A stretch of 26,781 nucleotides of DNA from Betaproteobacteria bacterium (GCA_020047725.1 JAIFNM010000116.1:1-26781), one strand, 5' to 3'; positions 1 through 7,865 are shown, counted from the stretch's first letter. Made by a program: numbers and translations. Notes: generated by a model not told the origin, from the sequence alone.

Positions 1-359
1 AAATCAGAACCGTCCGTGTTCATGTCTGCGGCGTTGAAGATCTTCTTGAACGCTTTCTGGACGTCTCGGATATGAAGACCGATGCCCGTTTCGCCGCCGA
101 GCTTTTCCTTGAGATAAGGAGCAGCTGAGAAGTGGTCAGCGTGAGCATGTGTTTCCAGCAGCCAATCAACAGTCAATCCCGATTGCTGGACATAGTCGAC
201 GACCCGGTCGGCGCTGCGGTGTGATGTGCGGCCTGACTTGGGATCATAGTCGAGCACGCTGTCAATGATCGCCGCTCGCCGCGTGATCGGATCGGAAACG
301 ACATGGGTAGCGGTGAAAGTGTCGGGATCAAAGAAGGATTGAATGGTGAACTCTCGCAT
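1..359 (-). CDS. Blh/ETHE1-type persulfide dioxygenase, metallo-beta-lactamase fold (3' part outside window)
   Basis: The reading frame starts at an ATG at 359 (minus) behind a GGAGGT ribosome binding site (362-368) and runs off the window edge, so only about 119 N-terminal residues are present. It opens MREFTIQSFFDPDTFT and carries the metal-binding motif THAHADH followed by FSAAPYLKEKLGG. This is close to the pattern of the Blh proteins found in sulfide-responsive operons and of ETHE1-type persulfide dioxygenases, which oxidise glutathione persulfide to sulfite with a mononuclear iron. The family assignment rests on the N-terminal half; the later His and Asp ligands are not visible. It lies downstream of the peroxiredoxin and NifX-like genes on the same strand, after a gap of about 260 bases, and may have its own promoter in the AT-rich stretch near 380-400. 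Confidence 0.85.
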   Translation of the reverse strand, partial: MREFTIQSFFDPDTFTATHVVSDPITRRAAIIDSVLDYDPKSGRTSHRSADRVVDYVQQSGLTVDWLLETHAHADHFSAAPYLKEKLGGETGIGLHIRDVQKAFKKIFNAADMNTDGSD

Positions 360-620
360 GGCACCTCCGACAAATTCGACTTATCTTATATGTTATACGT
401 CTATGCAGAGACCGTCGATTTCAGACGTATCGATTCGGCGCCTCTGGTCTCCGTCAATCTTCATCCGCCACGAGACCGCAAGTTCTGGATACAACGGACC
501 ACACCCATCGTGCGCCCAGTTGTGGCACAACAAGGCGATGAGCGTCGTGAAGAATCAAATTCAACGCCCATGCCCGGCAACAAATCGCCTCCGACATGAA
601 GCGGAAAGCGAACACGTCGA

Positions 621-1265
621 TTACAACGATTTGGTCGAGTAGTACCAATCGACTGTATCGTAACCCTCGGAAGCGCGCTTTTCGGCCGCTTCAGCGGTCT
701 TGGGCGGAGGCACGATAACAGGCTTGCCCGGGCACCAATTTTCTGGCGTGGCGACCCCATTCGCATCAGAGGTTTGAAGAGCCTGGAGCAGACGGACAAA
801 TTCATTGATGCTACGCCCATTGCTCATCGGGTAATAAACCATCGCACGCAAAATACCGTTTGGATCAATGAAGAACGTAGCGCGGACGGCCGAAGTATCC
901 CCTGCGCCAGGATGTATCATCCCGTAGGCGCGAGCCACGTCCATCTTCAGATCTTCGATGATCGGGAATGGAATTTCAACGCCGAACTTTTCCTTGATAT
1001 TGCGCGTCCAGGCCAAGTGCGAGAATAGACTGTCGATCGACAAACCGAGCAGTTCGCACCCCATTTCAGTGAATTTCGGGGCTGCGTTGGCGAAACCGAT
1101 GAATTCCGTCGTGCATACCGGTGTGAAATCAGCGGGGTGGGAAAAGAGAATCAACCACTTGCCTCGGTAGTCCTCAAGTCTACGATCACCATGCGTAGTC
1201 CTCGCATTAAAGGCAGGCGCCGGTTCATTCAGACGAGGGAAATTGAATTGTTGTGCACTTTCCAT
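621..1265 (-). CDS. Peroxiredoxin, Prx6/1-Cys type
   Basis: The 214-residue protein reduces peroxides with a thiol in the cytoplasm. The peroxidatic cysteine is C51 in PADFTPVCTTEF, with the usual Pro and Thr before it. The length and the C-terminal arm (NWCPGKPVIVPPP) match the Prx6-like group rather than the shorter AhpC or the BCP group. Further cysteines at C70 and in NWCPG could serve as resolving residues, so a pure 1-Cys mechanism is not certain. The ATG at 1265 has an AGGAG ribosome binding site about 8 bases upstream. It follows the NifX-like gene at 1365-1802 on the same strand with a gap of 99 bases, and a thiol-dependent role fits the neighbouring persulfide dioxygenase and metal-sulfur proteins. 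Confidence 0.93.
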   Translation of the reverse strand: MESAQQFNFPRLNEPAPAFNARTTHGDRRLEDYRGKWLILFSHPADFTPVCTTEFIGFANAAPKFTEMGCELLGLSIDSLFSHLAWTRNIKEKFGVEIPFPIIEDLKMDVARAYGMIHPGAGDTSAVRATFFIDPNGILRAMVYYPMSNGRSINEFVRLLQALQTSDANGVATPENWCPGKPVIVPPPKTAEAAEKRASEGYDTVDWYYSTKSL

Positions 1266-1364
1266 TGCTCTACTCCTTGGTTAAGAACGCTTTAGAAAAA
1301 GGAGGCGTAAAAGGACTTGCCGCCCATAGAACAAACACCGAAAGTGCGAAACTAACCCTCGATG

Positions 1365-1802
1365 TCAGTGATGACTGCAGCCACAACCACTTGTTGCCGT
1401 CTCGCCATTTGAACTGCCGCAGCCGCATTCGTGGCCAGCTTCATGACCGTGAACTTCACCTTGGCCATGGTGGCCGCCGCCGCAACATTCAACTTCCTCA
1501 ACCTCGACCAGGCTACCGGCCGCCAGTTCGGCCAGCGCTTCTTCAACCGTCAAAGCGTCCGTGTTGAAAACCCGGATGCCTCGGCTGCGCAAACCGTTGA
1601 ACATTCCCCGTCCGATTCCCCCGGCGCAGACAATGGCATGAAGGTATTGCGGCGTGGCATGGCACGCCCCGGAGCGGGCATCGATTCCAATGCATTCACG
1701 GCTATCGCTGTCGATCACCAGCAATGCCGGTGCCGCGCGAAAGTTGGGGGCGATTTCGGAATTGAGACCATTGAGTTGGTCAACGGGCAGACAGATTTTC
1801 AT
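1365..1802 (-). CDS. NifX/NifB-like (FeMo-cofactor-binding family) protein with His/Cys-rich tail
   Basis: The 145-residue protein begins MKICLPVDQLNGLNSEIAPNF and has the fold pattern of the dinitrogenase iron-molybdenum cofactor-binding family (COG1433), including CAGGIGRGMFNGL and GIRVFNTDA. Family members bind or carry metal-sulfur clusters. The last 40 or so residues form a separate low-complexity tail with six cysteines and seven histidines (CCGGGHH, HECGCG, CGCSHH), which looks like an extra metal-binding segment. It is the third of three consecutive family members on the minus strand, with no nitrogenase structural gene in view, so a role in nitrogenase cofactor synthesis is not implied. 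The specific cluster or metal is unknown. Confidence 0.88.
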   Translation of the reverse strand: MKICLPVDQLNGLNSEIAPNFRAAPALLVIDSDSRECIGIDARSGACHATPQYLHAIVCAGGIGRGMFNGLRSRGIRVFNTDALTVEEALAELAAGSLVEVEEVECCGGGHHGQGEVHGHEAGHECGCGSSNGETATSGCGCSHH

Positions 1803-1860
1803 TTGGATAAGTCCTCAGGTTTAGTCGGGGTTGGGCGAAAAATGACTAGGCGCACCCGGC

Positions 1861-2262
1861 CTATGCCTTCCCGCCCGTCGTGTCTCGGTTGTTGCTGCTT
1901 AGGCATTTGCCAGCTGACATGGGACGCGTCGGCGGCTGGCCACGCATTTCGTGCCGCAGTTCGCCCAGTGTTTGCGCTTTTACGGCCAGCACCGGCAATT
2001 TGGCGCGACGGGATAGCTGCATCAATCGGAAGCCCATGGAGTGCCCAGCCAACGCATCGACTTCGCCAGCGACAAGATCAGGCAAGGGGCAGTGACACGG
2101 CCCCGGACAATAGCCGGAGATATCGCATTCACTCAGGATATCGCCGCTCGCGCTATCGACCACGGCAAACCGGTCAGCTAGTCCGAAATGCGCTGCCAGC
2201 CGCACGTCGTTTCCGCCGGGGATGGTAATGTCGCTGGACAGCAAAGGAACACAAATGCGCAT
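1861..2262 (-). CDS. NifX/NifB-like (FeMo-cofactor-binding family) protein
   Basis: This is the middle gene of a run of three paralogs. I chose the ATG at 2262, giving MRICVPLLSSD, because it aligns with the usual start of the family and leaves an 11-base gap after the previous gene. A longer reading from 2289 would overlap that gene. Visible features are AAHFGLADRFAVVD (the conserved HFG region) and an unusual cysteine group, GYCPGPCHCPLPDL, in the position where other members carry fewer cysteines. The motif GEVDALAGHSMGFR replaces the glycine-rich loop. About 133 residues with a polar C-terminal tail (GKCLSSNNRDTTGGKA). Cytoplasmic carriage of a metal-sulfur cluster is inferred from the family. 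Confidence 0.82.
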   Translation of the reverse strand: MRICVPLLSSDITIPGGNDVRLAAHFGLADRFAVVDSASGDILSECDISGYCPGPCHCPLPDLVAGEVDALAGHSMGFRLMQLSRRAKLPVLAVKAQTLGELRHEMRGQPPTRPMSAGKCLSSNNRDTTGGKA

Positions 2263-2273
2263 AGCCGTTGCTC

Positions 2274-2642
2274 TCAGTTTTCCTGGCACGCCGCGATGCC
2301 ATTACACGCCGCCTCGTGCCCCTTGCAGCAGGAGAAGTTCTGCAGATCATGCAGATCATCCTCCCAGAAATCTGCCAGCGCGCCGGCGACACTCTTGGAG
2401 CGGGTGCCATAGATGGAGATGCCCTCGGCACGCAGCGCCTGATAGAGCTCTTCCGGCATCCCCTGACACATGATGATGTCGAAGGTGACCGGCGTCTTGC
2501 GTTGCTCGTCATCGCTCATGTCGATGGCCAGGGTTTCCTGGGTATCGCTTTCGACTACCAACAGCCAGGGGGCAACGCTGAAGTTGCTGGCGAGTTCGGA
2601 TTGCAAACCTCGGTTGGTATTGGCGGGGAGACAGATTTTCAT
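2274..2642 (-). CDS. NifX/NifB-like (FeMo-cofactor-binding family) protein
   Basis: This is the first gene of the three-paralog operon, 122 residues, beginning MKICLPANTNRGLQSELASNF, very like the gene at 1365-1802. It keeps the family pattern DIIMCQGMPEELYQAL and GISIYGTRSKSV. The C-terminus is cysteine-bearing (FSCCKGHEAACNGIAACQEN). The start lies 27 bases downstream, on the minus strand, of the palindrome at 2669-2680, which probably acts as the operator for the whole run. Together with the two following paralogs it may form a set of cluster carriers with different tails. Confidence 0.87.
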   Translation of the reverse strand: MKICLPANTNRGLQSELASNFSVAPWLLVVESDTQETLAIDMSDDEQRKTPVTFDIIMCQGMPEELYQALRAEGISIYGTRSKSVAGALADFWEDDLHDLQNFSCCKGHEAACNGIAACQEN

Positions 2643-2668
2643 TTAAGGTATCAGCAAACTGTTATTGT

Positions 2669-2680
2669 TAGCATATGCTA
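2669..2680. promoter_or_regulatory. Operator palindrome TAGCATATGCTA
   Basis: This is a perfect 12-base palindrome in the 85-base gap between the NifX-like operon (minus) and the TudS-like gene (plus). The same sequence or its TGGCATATGCCA form recurs at six other places in the window. It covers the expected transcription start of the promoter at 2683-2711, which would suit a repressor. The binding protein is not known. Confidence 0.7.
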
Positions 2681-2682
2681 TT

Positions 2683-2711
2683 ATTGTTGACTCGCCGATT
2701 CCTTTTGTCAA
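2683..2711 (-). promoter_or_regulatory. Sigma70-like promoter of the triple NifX-like operon
   Basis: On the minus strand a TTGACA -35 box (2711-2706) is followed after 17 bases by AACAAT (2688-2683). The predicted start point falls inside the palindrome at 2669-2680. The -10 box is only a moderate match, so this is a prediction. Confidence 0.45.
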
Positions 2712-2727
2712 GTGACCCTGGTTCGCC

Positions 2728-3324
2728 ATGTCCAAACCCGCCACCCTTCTGGAAAATATGATCAGGGGGGCCAAGTCCTTAGGACGATCCCGTAGAACGC
2801 CTGATGACGGGCGAAGCCGCCGTTTCGTCGCCGTCATCGACTGCATTCTCAACCAGAACGCTCGGGACGCCGGGGCCGCTCGGTTTCCAGCGATGAATTT
2901 CGAGCTGCTTCGGCTTTGTCATGAATTCGATATCGGCATTCTCCAGATGCCGTGCCCCGAGATGGCCGCGCTTGGTTTCAAACGGCTGCGCCTGCCGGGA
3001 CAATCGATTCGGGACGCGCTCGACACCCCGAGCGGACGGCAACGCTGCAGCGAGATCGCCGTCGAAGTCGCAGATCGCATTGACACCTATCGTACCGAGG
3101 GTTACGAGTTGCTGGCTGTCCTTGGCGGGAATCCGCAGAGCCCGGGCTGCGCTGTTCATGACGGGGATGGCGGATTGCTCAACCAATCCGGCCTGCTGAT
3201 GCAGGAACTTGAGGCGGAGTTCAGAAAGAGAAAGTTGAACGCGACGTTCAAAGGCATCCGTGATCACGATCCAGAATTGCTGGACAAGGATCTTCAATGG
3301 CTTCGTGACGTTCTGCTTCAGTAA
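2728..3324 (+). CDS. TudS-related putative desulfidase (DUF523-like)
   Basis: The 198-residue protein shows the three-cysteine pattern of the TudS-related family: C39 in DCILNQNAR, C76 in GILQMPCPE and C141 in GNPQSPGC. In thiouracil desulfidase such cysteines hold a [4Fe-4S] cluster that removes sulfur from the substrate; the N-terminal part here is closest to the CILN..R subgroup of unknown substrate. A basic stretch of about 30 residues precedes the domain. It is transcribed divergently from the NifX-like operon and shares the palindrome at 2669-2680. Activity on a thionucleobase is not shown; sulfur removal or cluster handling is inferred from the family and the context. Confidence 0.75.
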   Translation: MSKPATLLENMIRGAKSLGRSRRTPDDGRSRRFVAVIDCILNQNARDAGAARFPAMNFELLRLCHEFDIGILQMPCPEMAALGFKRLRLPGQSIRDALDTPSGRQRCSEIAVEVADRIDTYRTEGYELLAVLGGNPQSPGCAVHDGDGGLLNQSGLLMQELEAEFRKRKLNATFKGIRDHDPELLDKDLQWLRDVLLQ

Positions 3325-3521
3325 ATAAGGGCATGCAACGACTGGAACTCTATTGCCACACTGAAGTGAAACAGCAAAGCCGAAATACAAAGCCAGACAA
3401 TCCGAGAAACGACTCGCGAAGTAGCCAAACGCCGTGTGTAATTTTCGTCGAGTTTGGCCGCTGACCTATAGAAAAAACCAGCCACCACTTCGCTGCGCCC
3501 TTAAATGTCTCTTCAATCCAC

Positions 3522-3884
3522 TCAGAATTGCCTCGTTCTGAGCATGACAAGCGTACAACCTTCAACAACTTCGATGCTTGCCGCCGTGAAACGATGGTAT
3601 TCAGCGGGGTTTTCAGTTCCTGGATTGAAAATGATTCGCTTGGGCTCAAGCTTGATGATGTCGTCAAGCATGTCACTCTGGCGCGCCGGGCCAACATACA
3701 TGGTCACTGTATCAATCTGGCCAGTAACTTCTGCCGGTGTTCCACATACCTTTTTGTCCAGAATCTTCTCTATGGCTGGCGCTACAGGGATGGGGTTATG
3801 CCCGTACTCCATGAGCATTTTCATGGCTTTATTCGAGTAGCGCTCTTCATTCTTGCTAGCTCCAATTACAACAACGTTCTCCAT
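3522..3884 (-). CDS. CoA-binding domain protein (Rossmann fold, CoA_binding_2 type)
   Basis: The 120-residue protein begins MENVVVIGASKNEERYSNKA. I chose the ATG at 3884 because GAGGAG lies about 8 bases upstream; a longer frame to 3959 has no such support. The nucleotide-binding start VVVIGAS, the middle motif KKVCGTPAEV and the later IIFNPGTENPAEY are typical of the small, single-domain CoA-binding proteins. The function of this family is mostly unknown; some have been tied to acyl-CoA or stress metabolism. It follows the TDT channel gene after about 220 bases without a clear promoter. Confidence 0.85.
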   Translation of the reverse strand: MENVVVIGASKNEERYSNKAMKMLMEYGHNPIPVAPAIEKILDKKVCGTPAEVTGQIDTVTMYVGPARQSDMLDDIIKLEPKRIIFNPGTENPAEYHRFTAASIEVVEGCTLVMLRTRQF

Positions 3885-4105
3885 CTCCGTCTCCTCTAAA
3901 TACTGGTTAGTTCGTTTCCCCTGCCGGGAGCAATACGTGTGGTCGCGTTCACTTGGCATCTATAACTATCAGTTCTTCGGTAGAAATAGGTAATTCAGAC
4001 ACCTGACAATTTGTACGCATCGTTCCATGCAGAAATGCCCGTTCAAATTTAGCTACGAAGGACATGCATGTCATGCTCTCTTTGAGCAACACTCAGCCGC
4101 ATCGA

Positions 4106-5080
4106 TCACTCCGGCACGCAAATCGCGCGTCGTTGCACCGCAGCAAGAGTCTTGGCGATCAGAACCACAACAATCAGGCTGACAATAGTCAGCAAGATCG
4201 CGGCTATCCAGTGGAAAAAGTCCAGACCTGATCGTTTCGCCATCGCAAAAGAAGCAATGGTCATGGCAGCCAACGGGAATGAGTACGCCCACGCCGATAG
4301 AAAAAATCCACCACGGACAAATCGCAGAACATTGCTGCCCAGCAACAGGGTCAGAAATAGTGCAGTGTAATAAAGTACGCGGCCAAAGCCGTCGAGTTGC
4401 GGTACCAGCACGCCATAGGCGATAAACCCGACAGCAGGCGGAGCTAACAGAATGAACAAGGTAGGCAGCAAACGCGGCGGAATTGGTTCATGAAAAAAGA
4501 TCCGGTAGAAGACGATAGTCATCAGCACAATCCAGAAAATCATGCCGATGCTGAAAAAGAACCATGCGAGTTCGGGCGTTGCGAACTGCACGCCGCAGAT
4601 CGGCACAAAGAGGTTGCCAACCACCGGGATGAACCAGGCAGGATTGGCGTGTTTGATGTCGTAATGAGTGTGATACATCCAACTGCTGAGAATGGCGAAG
4701 GTAAACGCCAAGTGAATCAGGGTCCCAGCCGCCCAGAGCAGCATCGAAAGCGATGGGGCTGTTTCTAGCCAGACTATGCCTAGGAGCAATAGACAGATGG
4801 AAATGGTGGGGAAAAAATTGACCCGCACCGGGTGCTTCCACTCAGCACCGACGGCGCCAGGGTAGCGAAGAACTTTGACGCCGTAAATCAGCAGCAAGCT
4901 GAGGAAAAGCAGGCTTGCGAAACTGGCAATACCTTGCCAGACAAATGCAGGAGCATTCAGTGCCGTATGCGCTTTTTGCCAGGCAATGGCCAAACCAGTA
5001 AGGCCCATTACGGTGGAAAAAATCGAAACGGGAAAATGCGCAAGGCGCTGTTCGCCGTGAAGTTCGCTGGTGTTGTTCAT
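4106..5080 (-). CDS. TDT/SLAC1-family transporter or anion channel
   Basis: The 324-residue protein has about ten hydrophobic segments, as expected for the TehA/SLAC1/Mae1 family in the inner membrane. The N-terminal FPVSIFSTVMGLTGLAIAW and the later segment VVGNLFVPICGVQFATPEL match the family signature. Members move small anions, C4-dicarboxylates, sulfite or tellurite-related species; the substrate here cannot be told from sequence. It begins at an ATG at 5080, 60 bases after the end of trxC on the same strand, so the two may be cotranscribed. In a redox and sulfur setting sulfite export is one possibility, but this is only inference. Confidence 0.85.
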   Translation of the reverse strand: MNNTSELHGEQRLAHFPVSIFSTVMGLTGLAIAWQKAHTALNAPAFVWQGIASFASLLFLSLLLIYGVKVLRYPGAVGAEWKHPVRVNFFPTISICLLLLGIVWLETAPSLSMLLWAAGTLIHLAFTFAILSSWMYHTHYDIKHANPAWFIPVVGNLFVPICGVQFATPELAWFFFSIGMIFWIVLMTIVFYRIFFHEPIPPRLLPTLFILLAPPAVGFIAYGVLVPQLDGFGRVLYYTALFLTLLLGSNVLRFVRGGFFLSAWAYSFPLAAMTIASFAMAKRSGLDFFHWIAAILLTIVSLIVVVLIAKTLAAVQRRAICVPE

Positions 5081-5140
5081 TGGTGTTCCATCAACGCTTG
5101 ATCGGGATTGAATACTGATTGCCTGCTGAAGTCGGCGCTA

Positions 5141-5596
5141 TTACGGCCTGCTCTCAACCGTTGAAATGGACGACCTTGCCCATTCCATTAAATGAGCCAG
5201 ATCGATCACCCCGCTGCGCTGCGAAATGATACGGCCATGGTGGAAGATGACCAAGGTAGGAATACTGCGAATGGCAAAACGCGCGGCAATTGGACCTTCC
5301 GTCTCGGTGTTGAGCTTGGCGACACGCATGGATGCCTCCAGGGTCTTGGCTGCCACGTCAATGACTGGAGCCATCATGCGACACGGACCACACCAAGGAG
5401 CCCAGAAATCAACCAGTATCGGCACATCTGAATCATTAACATGGCGTTCAAAATTGTCTGCCGTGAGTTCAAGGGGAATCCCGGTACAGAGCGGTTGCTT
5501 GCATTGATCACAAACGGCTTGATCAGCCAGACGATCAGACGAAACTCGGTTGATGGTGTCACAAAAAGGACAAACAACCTGTAGAAATTCGCTCAC
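5141..5596 (-). CDS. trxC: Thioredoxin 2
   Basis: The 151-residue protein has the two-part plan of TrxC. An N-terminal zinc-binding segment (CPFC ... CDQC) is followed by a thioredoxin domain with the active site WAPWCGPCRMMAP and the cis-proline region RSIPTLVIF. It reduces protein disulfides in the cytoplasm, and TrxC members are often induced by oxidative stress. Translation appears to start at a GTG at 5596 with AAGGAG about 8 bases upstream. The palindrome at 5692-5703 lies about 95 bases upstream, with a TTGACT-N18-TAGCAT arrangement on the minus strand that places the -10 box inside the palindrome. Confidence 0.95.
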   Translation of the reverse strand: MSEFLQVVCPFCDTINRVSSDRLADQAVCDQCKQPLCTGIPLELTADNFERHVNDSDVPILVDFWAPWCGPCRMMAPVIDVAAKTLEASMRVAKLNTETEGPIAARFAIRSIPTLVIFHHGRIISQRSGVIDLAHLMEWARSSISTVESRP

Positions 5597-5691
5597 GGAA
5601 AGCTCCTTGGTATATAAGCACTTACTAAAGTAGTTGTTAACGAGTCAATAGGCAAGCGATATATTTTTCTCTTGCACATTGCTTTATTTAT

Positions 5692-5703
5692 TAGCATATG
5701 CTA
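5692..5703. promoter_or_regulatory. Operator palindrome TAGCATATGCTA between trxC and the metallohydrolase
   Basis: The sequence is identical to the palindrome at 2669-2680. On the minus strand TTGACT (5727-5722) is 18 bases from TAGCAT (5703-5698). On the plus strand TTGCAC (5672-5677) is 17 bases from CATATG (5695-5700). Both divergent promoters would therefore have a -10 box within the palindrome, as expected for a site blocked by a repressor. The promoter boxes are predictions. Confidence 0.68.
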
Positions 5704-5809
5704 GTTTTAAACCGCTTATTCAGTCAACATTTTTCTGTCTTTACCTGACCCTCAAAGAAACTGGCAAGTACAGGCGGCCGATACAACAAAGACAAGCGAA
5801 CCAAACACT

Positions 5810-6679
5810 ATGAATAGCCCCGTGCGAATAACCCTGGTGGTCGACAATGAGAGTTCGTCCGATCTGATCGCGGAACACGGCTTTTCTGCCTGGATCGAGG
5901 CCGGTGACCAGCGCATTCTTTTCGATACCGGACAAGGAATTGCGCTGAAAAGCAATGCCTTCCATCTAGGGGTCGATTTGAGCCAGGCGACCATACTGGT
6001 GCTTAGCCACGGGCACTATGACCATACCGGTGGAATCCCCGTTTTTCTGGCCGCCAACGCCACTGCGCCGGTGCTCTCCGGACGTGGACTGGGTACGCTA
6101 CGGTTCAGTTGCCACCCGGATCAGGCACCACGAGCCATCGGCATTGGAAGTGATGTGCTGCACGCACTAAGCGATTTGCCGATGCACCGCCGTATTGAAC
6201 TCCAGGTACCTCACTATCTGGCCCAATCTATCGGGATAAGCGGACCGATTCCACGATTGACATCATTTGAGGATACCGGCGGACCGTTCTTTCTCGATGA
6301 GGAGAAACAGCGTCCTGACAGCATTAGCGATGAACTGGCAATGTGGTTCGAAACCAGTGCCGGACTGGTTGTCTTGACCGGCTGTTGTCATGCCGGACTG
6401 GTTAATACCGTAAATCACATCCGCACGGTTTCAGGAATCGAACGGGTACATGGAATCATCGGCGGTTTACACCTGCTGCAGGCGTCTGAGCACCGACTTG
6501 AAAAAACAGTGCGGTTTATCGCGGACTGTGCGCCAGATTTTCTGATCCCTTGCCATTGCACGGGACAACATGTAGTGGATCGCCTTCTTCAAGAGTTCGG
6601 GCCTGAATTAGTACTTCCTGGACGAGCAGGCCAAATCCATGAACTCGGGCTGTTGAAAAGTAGGCCCTCAAGTGGCTGA
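5810..6679 (+). CDS. Metallo-beta-lactamase-fold hydrolase, DHPS-like
   Basis: The 289-residue protein contains the metal ligand motif LSHGHYDHTGG, then GCCHAGLVN, GGLHL and IPCHCTGQ. These are the marks of the subgroup resembling 7,8-dihydropterin-6-methyl-4-(beta-D-ribofuranosyl)aminobenzene-phosphate synthase. The actual reaction of bacterial members is usually unknown. The ATG at 5810 lacks a strong ribosome binding site. The gene lies divergent to trxC and is controlled through the same intergenic palindrome. Members of this subgroup often sit next to NifX-like and ferredoxin-MinD genes, which fits the rest of this window. Confidence 0.85.
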   Translation: MNSPVRITLVVDNESSSDLIAEHGFSAWIEAGDQRILFDTGQGIALKSNAFHLGVDLSQATILVLSHGHYDHTGGIPVFLAANATAPVLSGRGLGTLRFSCHPDQAPRAIGIGSDVLHALSDLPMHRRIELQVPHYLAQSIGISGPIPRLTSFEDTGGPFFLDEEKQRPDSISDELAMWFETSAGLVVLTGCCHAGLVNTVNHIRTVSGIERVHGIIGGLHLLQASEHRLEKTVRFIADCAPDFLIPCHCTGQHVVDRLLQEFGPELVLPGRAGQIHELGLLKSRPSSG

Positions 6680-6702
6680 TGATTTGAAATTCCAGGGCTA
6701 GA

Positions 6703-7683
6703 TCAAGGCTCTGGCTTAACGTAACGCAGTACCGCCTCAACGATCATTTGTCGTTGTTGCGCAACGTTATTCTTCTCCCACAAGTCCATTTCAAAGACGG
6801 CGTTCCAAGTGTAGCGGTTGGAAACACGAATGAAGCAGAACGAAGTGATCAGCAAATGCAGATGCCAGGGATTAATGCCTGGCCGAAATACGCCGTCGCG
6901 CTCACCGCGTTCAAGCAGCGTGCGAACGGTTTCAATCGCAATGGCGTTCCTTTGAACCATTGAGGGCCGCCCGGTGATATGACGCGCACGCTCCATGTTT
7001 TCAACACAGACCAAACGCACATGTTCGGGATGAGCTGCATGGTGGTCAAAAGTCACTTCGACCAAACGTTGCATGGCACTTTCCGGCGGCAGATCGTCAA
7101 GATGCAAACCCTGTTCCTTGCTGCGCACACCGCCGTAGGCTTCTTCAATGACGGTTGCGTATAGCTTCTCTTTGCTGCCAAAGTGATAATAAATCATCGG
7201 CTTCGTCGTCCGGGTTCGCGCCGCGATCTCATCAACCCGAGCTCCACTCAAACCCTTTTCGGCAAATTCCTGCATCGCCGCACCGATAATGTCACGCCTT
7301 GTTTCTTCCCCGACCTGTGATCGCTGTCGAACCGCGCCAGTTTTTCTGCCGGTTTGATTTTCTATAGTTGGCGATTTGGCTTGCACAGTTGAACCGGCAG
7401 TAGCAATCAGAATCTCGTCGTACTTACCCTCATCGGGATGCTTTTCACCAGCCTCAATCTTTTCAAGTTCAGCACGCACCTGGGAAAACTCAAGTTCAAG
7501 CAGAGCCAGCATTGCTGTGGCGATCTTAACCCCCTCCTCTTCATCAGCCGATCCGGTTGAACGCTCAACCACCTTGGCCTTGCCGACATAACGCGGATGT
7601 TGCCAAAGGTCATGCGGAATCTTTTTCAAGATACCGATCCGCCCGTTACGCCCGATACGAATATTTTTAGGGAGAGAAGACAT
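6703..7683 (-). CDS. TetR-family regulator with integrase-like N-terminal extension
   Basis: The 326-residue protein is far longer than a normal TetR repressor (about 190-220). Residues about 125-175 form the TetR helix-turn-helix (RRDIIGAAMQEFAEKGL, then ARTRTTKPMIYYHFGSKEKLY), followed by a ligand-binding domain of the kind seen in aromatic and dicarboxylate catabolic regulators. Residues 1-85 (RIGILKKIPHDLWQ ... STGSADEEEG) resemble the DUF6538 segment normally found at the N-terminus of phage tyrosine recombinases. A basic linker joins the two. It is transcribed away from the aldolase-TRAP operon and is its likely regulator. The DUF6538 resemblance is by eye and less certain than the TetR part. 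Confidence 0.85.
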   Translation of the reverse strand: MSSLPKNIRIGRNGRIGILKKIPHDLWQHPRYVGKAKVVERSTGSADEEEGVKIATAMLALLELEFSQVRAELEKIEAGEKHPDEGKYDEILIATAGSTVQAKSPTIENQTGRKTGAVRQRSQVGEETRRDIIGAAMQEFAEKGLSGARVDEIAARTRTTKPMIYYHFGSKEKLYATVIEEAYGGVRSKEQGLHLDDLPPESAMQRLVEVTFDHHAAHPEHVRLVCVENMERARHITGRPSMVQRNAIAIETVRTLLERGERDGVFRPGINPWHLHLLITSFCFIRVSNRYTWNAVFEMDLWEKNNVAQQRQMIVEAVLRYVKPEP

Positions 7684-7696
7684 CGAACTCTAACAA

Positions 7697-7865
7697 GTAT
7701 GGAATAAAGTATGGAAACACGACTGAATGTCAGCAGTCAAGTATTAATCGTGCGTGATTGCCCAAGTTGCCTCGGCCTCTTTTGAGTACCGGTCGGATCG
7801 AACATTAAGTATGGATATCGATCAGTTACAGTATGGATTTCCATAATATTAACGTATGGACATAC
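7697..7865. repeat. Five GTATGGA repeats, two of them inside inverted repeats
   Basis: GTATGGA occurs at 7697-7703, 7709-7715, 7809-7815, 7831-7837 and 7854-7860. The first two are 12 bases apart. The fourth is part of TATGGA-TT-TCCATA (7832-7845) and the fifth part of GTATG-GA-CATAC (7854-7865). They lie just upstream of the TetR fusion gene and could be binding sites for it, or old recombinase arm sites. Confidence 0.6.

Noticed and set aside
360..620. Short frames between the persulfide dioxygenase and peroxiredoxin genes
   Set aside because: None has a ribosome binding site or recognisable sequence; treated as a non-coding gap with a probable promoter.
1365..2642. The three NifX-like genes as part of a nitrogenase cluster
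   Set aside because: No nifHDK, nifENB or nifUSV gene is present; the neighbours point to general metal-sulfur or redox functions.
6692..6714. CCAGGGC/GCTCTGG hairpin between the metallohydrolase and TetR genes as a terminator
   Set aside because: The stem needs a G-U pair, overlaps the end of the TetR gene and lacks a T-run, so support is too weak.
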